Origin: Micromonospora chalcea
GTDB taxonomy: Bacteria; Actinomycetota; Actinomycetes; Mycobacteriales; Micromonosporaceae
Assembly (NCBI RefSeq): GCF_002926165.1
Contig: NZ_MAGP01000013.1
Location: 53,139 to 117,138, forward strand
Direction: 5' to 3'
DNA length: 64,000 bases
Made by a program: the position numbers and the translations under genes. The notes beneath the pieces were generated by a model. It did no database searches. It saw only the letters and a list, made by a program, of their open reading frames with translations, and had not been told where the DNA came from. Positions 35,792 through 44,363 of the stretch are shown in pieces. Each line of letters starts with the position of its first letter. Within the stretch, counting starts at the first letter, position 1.

Positions 35792-37540
35792 CTAGACGAT
35801 CTCGTCGGCCGCGATGGCCTCGGTCTGGATCACCCGTTCCCGCACCCGGCGGGCGGCGTCCCCGTCGGCGACCAGGCCGCGCAGGTCGGCCAGCGCCGGC
35901 TCGGGCACGTCGAGCGGCGTGGACGGATCCACCACCGCCTCCAGCACGGCGGGCCGGTCGGCCGCGAGCACCTCGTCCCAGGCGGCGCCGACCAGATCCG
36001 GCCGGTCCACCCGTACGCCGTGCAGCCCGAGCAGGCGCGCCCACCCGGCGTACGGCACGTCGGAGCGTCGTCCCCCGGGCGTACGCCCGCCGCCCACACC
36101 GGACTGGTCCCTGTTGTTCAGCACCAGCACGATCAGCCGCGGATCGCGCCACCCCGTCCAGTGGTGTGCCACCGTGATCAGCTCGGCCAGGCCGTTGAGC
36201 TGCATCGCGCCGTCGCCGAGCAGCGCGATCACCGGCTCGTCCAGGACCAGCAGCTTGGCCGCGACCGCGTACGGCAGCGCGCAGCCCATCGAGCCGAGCG
36301 TGCCGCACAGCCGCGCCTGCACCCCCGGTGGCAGCTCCAGGTGCCGGGCGTACCAGTAGACGACCGAGCCGACGTCGACGGCGACGGAGGCGTGCCGGGG
36401 CAGCCGGGCGGACAGCTCGCGGAGCACCAGCCGCGGGTTGACCGGCTCGGCGGGCGTCGCGGCCCGCTCGGCGGCGGTCTCCCGCCACCGGTCCACCATC
36501 TTCTCCACCATGCCGCGCCACTCGCGGTGGGGCTGGTCGGGCACCCGGGTCAGCAGTGCCCGCAGCGTCTCGGCGGTGTCGCCGACGAGCGGCACGTCCA
36601 CCGGGTAGCGGGTGCCGACGCGCCGGCCGTCGATGTCGATCTGGATGGTGCGTACCTGGCCGGGCATCGGGAACCAGTCGGTCCACGGATCGTTGGTGCC
36701 GATCATCAGCAGCGTGTCGCAGCCGCCCATGAGCTGCGCGGCGGCGGTGGTGCCGACCTCGCCGAGCACGCCGGTGTGGAACGGCAGCCGCTCGTCCAGC
36801 ACCGGCTTGCCCAGCAGCGACGTGGCCACGCCCGCGCCGAGCCGGTCGGCGAGCGCGACGATCTCCTCGGCCGCGCCGTGCGCGCCCTGGCCGACCAGCA
36901 TCGCCACCCGCTGCCCGCTGCCCAGCAGCGAGGCGGCGGCGTCCAGGTCGGCGTCGTGCGGCAGCACCCGGGCCAGCGGCTCGCCGGGCGTCGCGGTGAC
37001 CACTCCGGCGGTCTGCGGCAGCAGGTCCGGTACGGCGGTGACCTGCAACGCGCGCGGCAGCACCACGCAGGTCGGGCTGCGCGTCGCGGCGGCGGTACGG
37101 AACGCCTGGTCCAGCAGCGCCGGCACCTGCTCCGGGCGGCGGCCGTAGCGGACGAACTGGTTGCACACGTCGCCGAAGAGCCGGCTCAGCCCGATCTCCT
37201 CGTGCGCGCCGCCGAGCGGGCCGGTGACGTCCTCGCCGACGATCGCGACGACCGGCTTGCTGTCCAGCTTGGCGTCGTAGAGCCCGTTGAGCAGGTGCAC
37301 CGCGCTGGGCCCCTGGGTGGCCAGGCACACCCCGACGCCGCCGGTGAACTTCGCGTGCCCGGTGGCCATGTACGAGGCGGTCTCCTCGTGCCGGGCGGGG
37401 ACGAACGCCGGGTCCCCGCCCGCGTCGTCGAGCGCGCCCACGAGCGGGGCGATCGCCGCGCCCGGACAGCCGAAGACCCGCGGCACCCGCCAGGCCCGCA
37501 GGCGTTCGACCACCAGGTCGGCGACGATGCGCTCAGCCAT
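35792..37540 (-). CDS. thiamine pyrophosphate-dependent enzyme (pyruvate oxidase/acetolactate synthase-like)
   Basis: 582 residues with the three-domain TPP layout. RHEETASYMATG near 50 gives the catalytic Glu. The middle domain spans about 190-340. The C-terminal cofactor motif is LGDGAMQLNGLAEL...VLNNRDQSG, the GDG-to-NN metal/TPP motif. It is closest in style to PoxB-like pyruvate dehydrogenases/oxidases rather than IlvB, and no small subunit gene is near. Its start overlaps the stop of the baeRF-type gene by 8 nt. Exact substrate is uncertain. Confidence 0.85.
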   Translation of the reverse strand: MAERIVADLVVERLRAWRVPRVFGCPGAAIAPLVGALDDAGGDPAFVPARHEETASYMATGHAKFTGGVGVCLATQGPSAVHLLNGLYDAKLDSKPVVAIVGEDVTGPLGGAHEEIGLSRLFGDVCNQFVRYGRRPEQVPALLDQAFRTAAATRSPTCVVLPRALQVTAVPDLLPQTAGVVTATPGEPLARVLPHDADLDAAASLLGSGQRVAMLVGQGAHGAAEEIVALADRLGAGVATSLLGKPVLDERLPFHTGVLGEVGTTAAAQLMGGCDTLLMIGTNDPWTDWFPMPGQVRTIQIDIDGRRVGTRYPVDVPLVGDTAETLRALLTRVPDQPHREWRGMVEKMVDRWRETAAERAATPAEPVNPRLVLRELSARLPRHASVAVDVGSVVYWYARHLELPPGVQARLCGTLGSMGCALPYAVAAKLLVLDEPVIALLGDGAMQLNGLAELITVAHHWTGWRDPRLIVLVLNNRDQSGVGGGRTPGGRRSDVPYAGWARLLGLHGVRVDRPDLVGAAWDEVLAADRPAVLEAVVDPSTPLDVPEPALADLRGLVADGDAARRVRERVIQTEAIAADEIV

Positions 37541-38657
37541 TACCCCGCCCGGGCGTGCTCGCGTCGACGTAGCGCAGCACCGCGCCGACCCCGTCGGTCA
37601 ACTCCGGCGCCTCCTCGGGCGCGAGCACCGTCAGGTCCGCGCCGGTGCCGATCAGCGCGCGCAGCAGCGCGGCGTCGGCGCGTACCCGCTGGGGGTCGGC
37701 CACCGCCATGTCCGACAGCTGACCCGGGTCGGTGGCGATCTCGGTCGGCTCGGGGCCCACCCACAGCTCGCCGTCGGCGGACGGGTCGTCCACGATGAGC
37801 ATGGTGTCGACCTGGTTGCGTTGCAGCGCGGAGACCACGGCGTCGAGGCCCGCGCCGACGTCCTCCTGCACGCCGAAGCGGTCCAGGGCGGCGGTGACGC
37901 GCCGGTCGGCGACCTCGGCGACGGTCTGCGCCGTGATGTCGTCCATCAGCGTGTCGTCCGCGCCGACGTCGCGGGCGCCGGCGTCGGTGCGGACCAGCAC
38001 GTCCTGCCACCGTTCCGGCAGCTGGGCGGCGATCATGCCGGTGGCGCGGATGTCCCCGGCCACCACCACGACGTCCGCGCCGACCCGCTCGGCCAGGTCT
38101 GCGGTTGCGGCGGCGGCGTCGCCGGCGTTCTGGTGCCACGCCTCCATGGCGGCGCGCTGGTAGCGGGACTGTGACCAGCCGCCCGGCTGTACGCGCCGCA
38201 GCTGCCGGCTCTGTCCGCCGGTGACGTGGGCGCGGCGCGGCACGCCGCCGGCGCTCACCGCCATCGCGTCCGCGCCGGTACGGTCGGCCAGGACCCGCAC
38301 CCAGGCCACCTGTTCGCCGCGCTGGGCCACGAGCGGCATGGTGTGCGGCAGCGCCGACCAGCTCGCCAGGTCGCGCAGCGGCGGCGCGGACAGGTACTCG
38401 GTGAGCACCACGCGGCCCCGGGTGGCGAACACGGCGATCCCGTAGTCACCGGGCATCGGCTGGTGCCGGCGGACGACCTCCTCCACCGCCTCGACGGTGA
38501 CCGGGTCGGCGCCCTGGCTCAGCAAATCGCCCTTGAGGGCCCGCCAGCGCAGGTCGACCTGCGCTCGCGCGTCCTGGGTGTCGCGGGAGGCGTCCATGTA
38601 CACCGAGCACCAGGGCCCGGGACGGTTGTAGAGCGGGCGCAGGAAGGACAGCTGCAT
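37533..38657 (-). CDS. baeRF/Vms1-like protein (Rv2629 type)
   Basis: 374 residues. MQLSFLRPLYNRPGPWCSVYMDASRDTQDA and the central AWVRVLADRTGADAM and GGWSQSRYQRAAMEAWHQNAGD segments match the bacterial eRF1-like baeRF2 family related to Vms1/Ankzf1. Those relatives release peptidyl-tRNA from stalled ribosomes. The GGQSRQLRR near 155 could play the role of the release loop. It is upstream of, and overlaps, the TPP-enzyme gene. Mycobacterial homologs are linked to dormancy; function here is inferred. Confidence 0.78.
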   Translation of the reverse strand: MQLSFLRPLYNRPGPWCSVYMDASRDTQDARAQVDLRWRALKGDLLSQGADPVTVEAVEEVVRRHQPMPGDYGIAVFATRGRVVLTEYLSAPPLRDLASWSALPHTMPLVAQRGEQVAWVRVLADRTGADAMAVSAGGVPRRAHVTGGQSRQLRRVQPGGWSQSRYQRAAMEAWHQNAGDAAAATADLAERVGADVVVVAGDIRATGMIAAQLPERWQDVLVRTDAGARDVGADDTLMDDITAQTVAEVADRRVTAALDRFGVQEDVGAGLDAVVSALQRNQVDTMLIVDDPSADGELWVGPEPTEIATDPGQLSDMAVADPQRVRADAALLRALIGTGADLTVLAPEEAPELTDGVGAVLRYVDASTPGRGNG

Positions 38658-38808
38658 GCTCGACCCCTTTCCGGCTCGGCCGCACGCATACCCGCGCCCC
38701 GGCGGAGTTCACCTGCCGGCCGCCCGGGCGTGACCGGTGTTCATTCACGTCGTTCAACTCCACGGGCCGATACCATCTGTGCACGGATCAGAACTCTCGG
38801 TGGTGAAC

Positions 38809-39348
38809 ATGGACACGGAGCTGCATACCCGTCGCGTCGTCCACCCGACGGAGCGCGTCGTCACCGGACGTCTCGTCCGGTTGATGGAGGGCTACGCCCG
38901 GGAGGTACGGGTCGGGCAGCCGGCGCTGGTCGCGGTGCTGACCGCCGCGGGGGTGGTGGGGCTGCTGCTGAAGGTGGTGCGCGCGTTGCTCAGCAACGGT
39001 GGCGGCGGGGCCCGGCGCAGCTTCAAGGAGCTGAAGAAGGGGCCGGAGTTCCTGGTCACCCCGGTCCGGGTCCGCGACGCCGCCGGCCGGCTGGTCGAGG
39101 TCGAGCTGCACGGCCACCTGCCGCAGAGCGCGCTGCACCCCGGCGACCACGTCCAGCTCACGCTGCGGGCGCAGCGCGACGAGGATCTGCCGCCCCGGAT
39201 CGAGCGGATCGTCAACCTGACCACCGGGCAACTGCTCACCCCGCGTACCGCCACGCTCTGGTCGCACCTGGGTCCGGCGCTGCTGCTCCAGGCCGTGCTG
39301 GGCGCCGTGCTGCTGTTCGGCGTGGCCGCCTGCTCCGCGCTGACCTAG
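38809..39348 (+). CDS. hypothetical membrane protein with central soluble domain
   Basis: 179 residues. One hydrophobic helix near 38-58 (LVAVLTAAGVVGLLLKVV) and a second at the C-terminus (LGPALLLQAVLGAVLLFGVAAC) enclose a soluble beta-rich domain of about 75 residues (FLVTPVRVRDAAGRLVEVELHGHLP). ATG 38809 is chosen; GTG 38803 is in frame. It is divergent from the baeRF-type gene across 151 bp. No family recognised. Confidence 0.7.
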   Translation: MDTELHTRRVVHPTERVVTGRLVRLMEGYAREVRVGQPALVAVLTAAGVVGLLLKVVRALLSNGGGGARRSFKELKKGPEFLVTPVRVRDAAGRLVEVELHGHLPQSALHPGDHVQLTLRAQRDEDLPPRIERIVNLTTGQLLTPRTATLWSHLGPALLLQAVLGAVLLFGVAACSALT

Positions 39349-39384
39349 GTTTCCCCGTCGCCGGTGGCGGGCACCGCTGCGGCC

Positions 39385-40275
39385 ATGTTCGCCGGATTCA
39401 CGCTCACCGAGATCGACGTCGGCGCGGTGCGCCTGCGCGTACGCCACGGCGGCTCCGGGCCGCCGGTGGTGCTGCTGCACGGGCACCCGCGTACCCATGC
39501 GACCTGGCACCGGGTGGCGCCGCGGCTGGCCGCGCGGCACACGGTGATCTGCCCGGACCTGCGCGGCTACGGCGGCTCGTCGAAGCCGCCGAGCGACCCG
39601 GAGCACACCGTCTACTCCAAGCGGGCGATGGCCGCCGACGTGGTCGGGCTGCTCGACGCGCTCGGCCACCGCCGGGCCGCCGTCGTCGGGCACGACCGTG
39701 GGGCGTACGTGGCCATGCGCACCGCCCTGGACCACCCGGACCGGGTGAGCCGCCTGGGCGTGCTGGACGGGGTGCCGATCGGTGAAGCGCTGGCCCGCTG
39801 CGACGCCCGGTTCGCCGCCCGCTGGTGGCACTGGTTCTTCCTCGGCCAGCTCGCCAAACCGGCCGAGCGGGTGATAAACGCCGATCCGGACGCCTGGTAC
39901 GGCGGCTCACCGGAGGAGATGGGCGAGCAGGCGTACGCCGACTACCGGCGCGCCATCCACGATCCGGCCACCGTGCACGCCATGTGTGAGGACTACCGGG
40001 CCGGGCTCGGTCCGGACCGGGCGGCGGACGACGCCGACCGCGCCGCCGGACGCCGGATCGGCTGCCCGGTGCTGTTCGCCTGGTCCGAGCACGACGACAT
40101 GGTCGACCTGTACGGCGAACCGGCCGCGATCTGGCGGGACTGGGCCGACGACGTGCGGACCGCCTCGATCCCGTCCGGGCACCACATGGCCGAGGAGGCG
40201 CCGCGGGAGCTGACCGACGTGCTGGCCGGTTTCCTCGCGGAGGACCTTGCCTCGGTCAGCGACCGGCGGGGGTGA
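39385..40275 (+). CDS. alpha/beta hydrolase, haloacetate dehalogenase-like
   Basis: 296 residues. LLHGHPRTHATWHRVAP (oxyanion region), VVGHDRGAYVAMRTALDHP (nucleophile Asp in GHDRG), RWWHWFFLGQ and IPSGHHMAEEAP (catalytic His) follow fluoroacetate dehalogenase closely. In the characterised enzyme the nucleophile motif is DRGAR, with two Arg binding carboxylate; here the second Arg is Tyr, so the substrate probably differs. ATG 39385 gives MFAGFTLTEIDVG, as in relatives; GTG 39364 is an alternative. Confidence 0.82.
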   Translation: MFAGFTLTEIDVGAVRLRVRHGGSGPPVVLLHGHPRTHATWHRVAPRLAARHTVICPDLRGYGGSSKPPSDPEHTVYSKRAMAADVVGLLDALGHRRAAVVGHDRGAYVAMRTALDHPDRVSRLGVLDGVPIGEALARCDARFAARWWHWFFLGQLAKPAERVINADPDAWYGGSPEEMGEQAYADYRRAIHDPATVHAMCEDYRAGLGPDRAADDADRAAGRRIGCPVLFAWSEHDDMVDLYGEPAAIWRDWADDVRTASIPSGHHMAEEAPRELTDVLAGFLAEDLASVSDRRG

Positions 40276-40597
40276 GCGGTCGCTCGAGCGGGGCCGGCGC
40301 GTCGAGCAGGCCCCGGCGGCGCGCCCAGCGCTCGAACAGCACTGTGGCGAACGGGGGCACCGCGCTGACCAGGGCCAGCCCGGTCTGCACGAGCGTCCAG
40401 CGGCGCCGTCGGGCCACCACGAGCGTCAGCAGTCCGTAGACCACGAACAACGCGCCGTGGATCGGGCCGAAGATCTTCACGCCGATCTCGTTTCCGGGCG
40501 GCCCGTACTTGACCGCCATGCCGGCCAGCAGCGCCGCCCACGAGCAGCCCTCGGCGAACGCCGCCACCACGAACGCCCGGATCCACCCGTCGCGCAT
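40256..40597 (-). CDS. DUF3817 membrane protein
   Basis: 113 residues with three hydrophobic helices. The sequence FVVAAFAEGCSWAALLAGMAVKY and KIFGPIHGALFVVYGLL are the DUF3817 signature, a small integral-membrane family of unknown function. ATG has AAGGGGAG upstream. Its 3' end overlaps the convergent hydrolase gene by 20 bp. Confidence 0.85.
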   Translation of the reverse strand: MRDGWIRAFVVAAFAEGCSWAALLAGMAVKYGPPGNEIGVKIFGPIHGALFVVYGLLTLVVARRRRWTLVQTGLALVSAVPPFATVLFERWARRRGLLDAPAPLERPLTPAGR

Positions 40598-40784
40598 CAG
40601 CTACTCCCCTTCGCCGTCGGCGGCCATGCTAGCCGCCCGGGCCGGGCGGCCCGGACGGAACCCGCTGCCCCGCGACGGGGATCACCGGGGCCGCCACGGG
40701 GTACAGAAAAGGGTCTGGCGGACCTTTCCTGACCCGCCACTCCGTGCGAGGTTGGGAAGAACCAACGGTGACAGGGTGGTGACC

Positions 40785-42263
40785 ATGGGCGAGGACGTCG
40801 GCGTGCGTACCTTCAGCCGGGAGGACCGGGCCCGCTATCGCGAGAAGGTCCGGCGGTGCCTGGACGTGTTCGCCGAGATGCTGCGCGAGTCCCGGTTCGA
40901 CGTGGAGCGGCCGATGACCGGCCTGGAGATCGAGCTGAACCTGGTCGACGACGACTTCGACCCGGCCATGCGCAACGCCGACGTGCTGGAGGCGATCGCC
41001 GACCCGGCGTTCCAGACCGAGCTGGGCCAGTTCAACGTCGAGATCAACGTCGAGCCGCGCCGGCTGGCCGGCACCGGCACCGCCGCGTTCGAGGAACACG
41101 TGCGGGCCAGCCTGAACGCCGCCGAGTCAAAGGCCCGCACGGTGGGCGCGCACATGGTGATGGTCGGCATCCTGCCGACGCTGCGCCCGGAGCACCTGAC
41201 CGCCGAGACGCTGTCGGCCAATCCCCGGTACGCGCTGCTCAACGAGCAGATCTTCGCCGCCCGGGGCGAGGACCTGCCGATCGCGATCAGCGGGGTGGAG
41301 CGGCTGGCCACCACCGCCGACACGATCACCCCGGAGGCGGCCTGCACCAGCACCCAGTTCCACCTCCAGGTCAGCCCGGCGCAGTTCGCCGACTACTGGA
41401 ACGCGGCCCAGGCGATCGCCGGCATCCAGGTGGCGCTCGGCGCGAACTCGCCGCTGTTCTTCGGCCGGGAGCTGTGGCGCGAGACCCGGGTGCCGCTGTT
41501 CCAGCAGGCCACCGACACCCGGGCGGAGGAGATCAAGGCCCAGGGCGTACGCCCGCGGGTGTGGTTCGGGGAACGCTGGATCACCTCCGTGTTCGACCTG
41601 TTCGAGGAGAACGTGCGCTACTTCCCGGCGCTGCTGCCGGTCTGCGACCCGGAGGACCCGGCCATCACGCTGCACAGCGGCGGCGTGCCGAAACTGGCCG
41701 AGCTGCGGCTGCACAACGGCACCATCTACCGGTGGAACCGGCCGGTCTACGACGTGCTGAAAGGCCGCCCGCACCTGCGGGTGGAGAACCGGGTGCTGCC
41801 GGCCGGGCCGACGGTGCTCGACACCGTCGCCAACGGCGCGTTCTACTTCGGCCTGGTGCGGGCGCTCGCCGAGTCCGACCGTCCGCTGTGGTCGCAGATG
41901 TCGTTCAGCGCGGCCGAGGAGAACTTCAACGCCTGCGCCCGGCACGGCATCGACGCCCAGGTGTACTGGCCCGGCCTGGGCTACCTGCCGGTGACCGAGC
42001 TGGTGCTGCGCCGGCTGCTGCCGATGGCCCACCACGGGCTGGACCGGTGGGGCCTCGACCCCGCCGAGCGGGACCGGCTGCTCGGCATCGTCGAGCAGCG
42101 CTGCCTGACCAGCCGCAACGGCGCGACCTGGCAGGTGGAGACGCTGCACCGGCTGGAGTCGGCCGACCACCTGGACCGTCCGGCGGCGCTGCGCGAGGTG
42201 GTCCGCCACTACGTCGACCTGATGCACAGCAACCGGCCCGTGCACGAGTGGCCCATCCCCTGA
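40785..42263 (+). CDS. glutamate-cysteine ligase family protein
   Basis: 492 residues. TGLEIELNLVDDDFDPAM, FNVEINVEPRRLAG, STQFHLQVSP and LRVENRVLPAGPTVLDTVAN are the ATP- and metal-binding blocks of the carboxylate-amine ligase (GCS2/YbdK) family, which joins an amino acid to glutamate. In an actinomycete without glutathione, a role outside glutathione synthesis, such as an EgtA-like step, is likely, but no ergothioneine genes are near. ATG 40785 has AGGGTGG upstream. Well-formed and complete. Confidence 0.83.
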   Translation: MGEDVGVRTFSREDRARYREKVRRCLDVFAEMLRESRFDVERPMTGLEIELNLVDDDFDPAMRNADVLEAIADPAFQTELGQFNVEINVEPRRLAGTGTAAFEEHVRASLNAAESKARTVGAHMVMVGILPTLRPEHLTAETLSANPRYALLNEQIFAARGEDLPIAISGVERLATTADTITPEAACTSTQFHLQVSPAQFADYWNAAQAIAGIQVALGANSPLFFGRELWRETRVPLFQQATDTRAEEIKAQGVRPRVWFGERWITSVFDLFEENVRYFPALLPVCDPEDPAITLHSGGVPKLAELRLHNGTIYRWNRPVYDVLKGRPHLRVENRVLPAGPTVLDTVANGAFYFGLVRALAESDRPLWSQMSFSAAEENFNACARHGIDAQVYWPGLGYLPVTELVLRRLLPMAHHGLDRWGLDPAERDRLLGIVEQRCLTSRNGATWQVETLHRLESADHLDRPAALREVVRHYVDLMHSNRPVHEWPIP

Positions 42264-42275
42264 GCCGGCCGCCCG

Positions 42276-43202
42276 TCAGCGCAACGCGGTCACTGTCGCC
42301 CGCGCGGCCTGGGCGACCAGGGTGTCGTCGGGCTTAGCGTCGCGTCTGTCCCGGCTGGACATGACCGCCAGCACGATCGGCGCGGAGTCCGGCGGCCACA
42401 CCACGGCGATGTCGTTGCGGGTGCCGTACCCGCCGGTGCCGGACTTGTCCGCCACCTGCCACCCGGCCGGCACGCCGGCCCGGACCAGCCCGCTGCCGGT
42501 GGTGCTGGCCCGCATCCAGCTCAACAGCAGGTCCCGGTCCGCGGGCGGCAGGGCCTCACCCAGCGTGTACGCCCGCAGCGAGCCGGCCAGCGCGCGGGGC
42601 GTGCTGGTGTCGCGCTCGTCGCCGGGCGTGGCCGCGTTCAGGTCCGGCTCGGTACGGACCGGCCGGGTGACCGAGTCGCCCACCTCCCGGAGTGCCCGCG
42701 CGAAGCCGGCCGGGCCGCCGAGCGCGTCGAACAGCAGGTTGCCGGCGGTGTTGTCGCTGTACCGCACCGCCGCCTCGGCGGCGTCCCGCAGCGTCATCCC
42801 GGTCTCCACGTGCCGTTCGGTCACCGGTGAGTGCGCCACCAGGTCGGCGCGCCGGTAGCGGACCACCCGGTCCCGGTCGGCGTCGGACGTGGCGGCCAGC
42901 ATCGCGCCGGCGGCGAGCGCCTTGCACGTCGAGGCGTACGCGAACCGCTCGTCGGCCCGGTGCGCGAGGGTGCGGCCGGTGCCGGTGTCGACGGCGTAGA
43001 CGCCGATCCGGGCGCCGAAGCGCCGCTCCAGCGCCGCCAGCTCGGCCGGCGCGGGCACCGGCTCGGCGTTCGGCGTCGCCGACGCGGCGGGTGCGGTCGG
43101 AGCGCTGGTGGGCGACGCGGCTTCGGGCCGGTCCTTTGTGCAGCCGGCCACCAGGGCCGTCGCCGTGAGCATCGCCGCCATGAGCACCTGCCGTCGGATC
43201 AT
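42276..43202 (-). CDS. class A beta-lactamase lipoprotein
   Basis: 308 residues. A signal peptide ends in lipobox LVAGC with Cys21, so it should be a cell-surface lipoprotein. The serine hydrolase motifs are complete: STCK with S91 and K94, SDN at 149-151, EPDLN with E185 and KSG at 253-255. A Pro/Ala-rich spacer (30-52) links the anchor to the enzyme. ATG has GGGAGGAA upstream. It would hydrolyse penicillins; the spectrum cannot be read from sequence. No regulator is adjacent. Confidence 0.92.
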   Translation of the reverse strand: MIRRQVLMAAMLTATALVAGCTKDRPEAASPTSAPTAPAASATPNAEPVPAPAELAALERRFGARIGVYAVDTGTGRTLAHRADERFAYASTCKALAAGAMLAATSDADRDRVVRYRRADLVAHSPVTERHVETGMTLRDAAEAAVRYSDNTAGNLLFDALGGPAGFARALREVGDSVTRPVRTEPDLNAATPGDERDTSTPRALAGSLRAYTLGEALPPADRDLLLSWMRASTTGSGLVRAGVPAGWQVADKSGTGGYGTRNDIAVVWPPDSAPIVLAVMSSRDRRDAKPDDTLVAQAARATVTALR

Positions 43203-43347
43203 CCGTTTCCTCCCCCGTCATCCGGACCACGCCGTTCTCGGGTCATTGTCGCCGATCCCGTCGGGCCGGTGGTCCGCCGCCTCGGCCGACGCGGTGGCCC
43301 GCATCCTCGGCCGGCGGGGTGGCTCGCAGCCTCGGCGGCCGGGCAGG

Positions 43348-43956
43348 TCAGCTCCCCGCGACGGCGGCGAACGTGAGCGCGCCCGCCGCAGCCAGCGGCA
43401 GCGCCACCGCGGCGGCCAGCAGCCGTACCCGGGCGGACCGGCCGATCAGCGCCACGAGCAGCACGGCCAGCCCGAGGTCGATCGCCACGTTCCACCAGGC
43501 TCCGGGGTAGGACCCGGACTTCAGCGCGAACCGCAGCGCCTCCTCCACGAACACGGCCACCGGCAGCGCGGTCCCCACGACGCGCCGCCATCCGTCGGTC
43601 CGCGCCCAGATGCCGGCGACGCCGAACACCACGCCCGCCACCACGCCGAACGCCATCCAGACGAACGAGGTGAGCGCCCAGATCACGGCGAGGTCGTCGC
43701 CCTGGAGCAGCGTCGCCGCCAGGTAGTAGCTGGGTACCGCGACGATCAGCAGGACGCTGGCGGCCACGGCGGCACGCACCGCGCCCGACCGGATCCACCA
43801 GCCCAGCGCGAACGCGGCCACCGCCCAGGTGGCTGTGGAGTTGCCCAGTTCGGCGAACGGGAACGGCACCCACTTGATCCAGACGAAGTCCAGGAAGCCG
43901 AGCAGGAAACCGGCGACGGGAACGACAAGCGCGACGGCGCGACGCGAGGGTGGCAT
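43348..43956 (-). CDS. integral membrane protein, unknown function
   Basis: 202 residues with six hydrophobic spans (VALVVPVAGFLLGFLDFVWI, AVAASVLLIVAVPSYYLAAT and others). TAAGAT lies 7 nt before the ATG, and a 13-bp palindrome CATACTCGGTATG lies just upstream of that box, so it may be leaderless and repressed by the neighbouring XRE protein. It looks like a multi-pass family often annotated DUF6518, which I cannot confirm. Confidence 0.72.
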   Translation of the reverse strand: MPPSRRAVALVVPVAGFLLGFLDFVWIKWVPFPFAELGNSTATWAVAAFALGWWIRSGAVRAAVAASVLLIVAVPSYYLAATLLQGDDLAVIWALTSFVWMAFGVVAGVVFGVAGIWARTDGWRRVVGTALPVAVFVEEALRFALKSGSYPGAWWNVAIDLGLAVLLVALIGRSARVRLLAAAVALPLAAAGALTFAAVAGS

Positions 43957-43963
43957 GCGCGGA

Positions 43964-43982
43964 ATCTTACATACTCGGTATG
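43964..43982 (-). promoter_or_regulatory. -10 box and palindromic operator of the membrane-protein gene
   Basis: TAAGAT (43964-43969) 7 nt before the ATG and the palindrome CATACTCGGTATG (43970-43982) directly upstream. The position between -35 and -10 fits repression by the adjacent XRE regulator. Confidence 0.45.
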
Positions 43983-44006
43983 CTCGACCCCGTCGAGAGG
44001 GCTGCC

Positions 44007-44297
44007 CTACGAGGCGAGGCGCCGCTCGGACGGCGCGAGACGCGCCACGTCGTCGGAGTGGTTGATCTCCGACCAGACCGCATCCAGGGAGAGGCCGAGG
44101 ACGTCGGCGATGGCGGCGATGGTGGGAAACGCCGGGGTGGCCACCCGGCCGGACTCGATCTTGCGGAGCGTCTCCGGGGAGACACCCGCGTCGAGCGCGG
44201 TGAGCAGCATGGATCGCTCGCCCCGGGCGCGGCGCAGGAGCGCGCCGAGGCGCTGCCCGCGCTCGACCTCGGCGGGAGTGAGGGGCAACCGGACCAT
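44007..44297 (-). CDS. XRE-family helix-turn-helix regulator
   Basis: 96 residues, one XRE/Cro domain: LGALLRRARGERSMLLTALDAGVSPETLRKIESGRVATPAFPTIAAIADVLG, split here by function into HTH and following helix. It is divergent from the methionine aminopeptidase gene, and a pair of direct repeats fills the gap. TAGTAT lies 6 nt before its ATG, so it is likely leaderless and autoregulated. Confidence 0.85.
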   Translation of the reverse strand: MVRLPLTPAEVERGQRLGALLRRARGERSMLLTALDAGVSPETLRKIESGRVATPAFPTIAAIADVLGLSLDAVWSEINHSDDVARLAPSERRLAS

Positions 44298-44302
44298 GCC
44301 GA

Positions 44303-44308
44303 GATACT
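44303..44308 (-). promoter_or_regulatory. putative -10 box, leaderless XRE gene
   Basis: TAGTAT on the minus strand, then 6 nt, then the ATG. The direct repeats lie immediately upstream. Confidence 0.45.
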
Positions 44309-44311
44309 AAT

Positions 44312-44334
44312 ACCGGGATAACATGACCGGGATA
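44312..44334. promoter_or_regulatory. direct-repeat operator between XRE and map genes
   Basis: ACCGGGATA occurs at 44312-44320 and again at 44326-44334, 14 nt apart, inside an AT-rich tract. The site would cover the promoters of both divergent genes. Confidence 0.5.
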
Positions 44335-44363
44335 CTTATTGGTCGCGTGAGGAAGGCGCCCGC

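Noticed and set aside
42276..43202. Acquired resistance gene on a mobile element
   Set aside because: The beta-lactamase has the same base composition as its neighbours and no transposase or flanking repeats.
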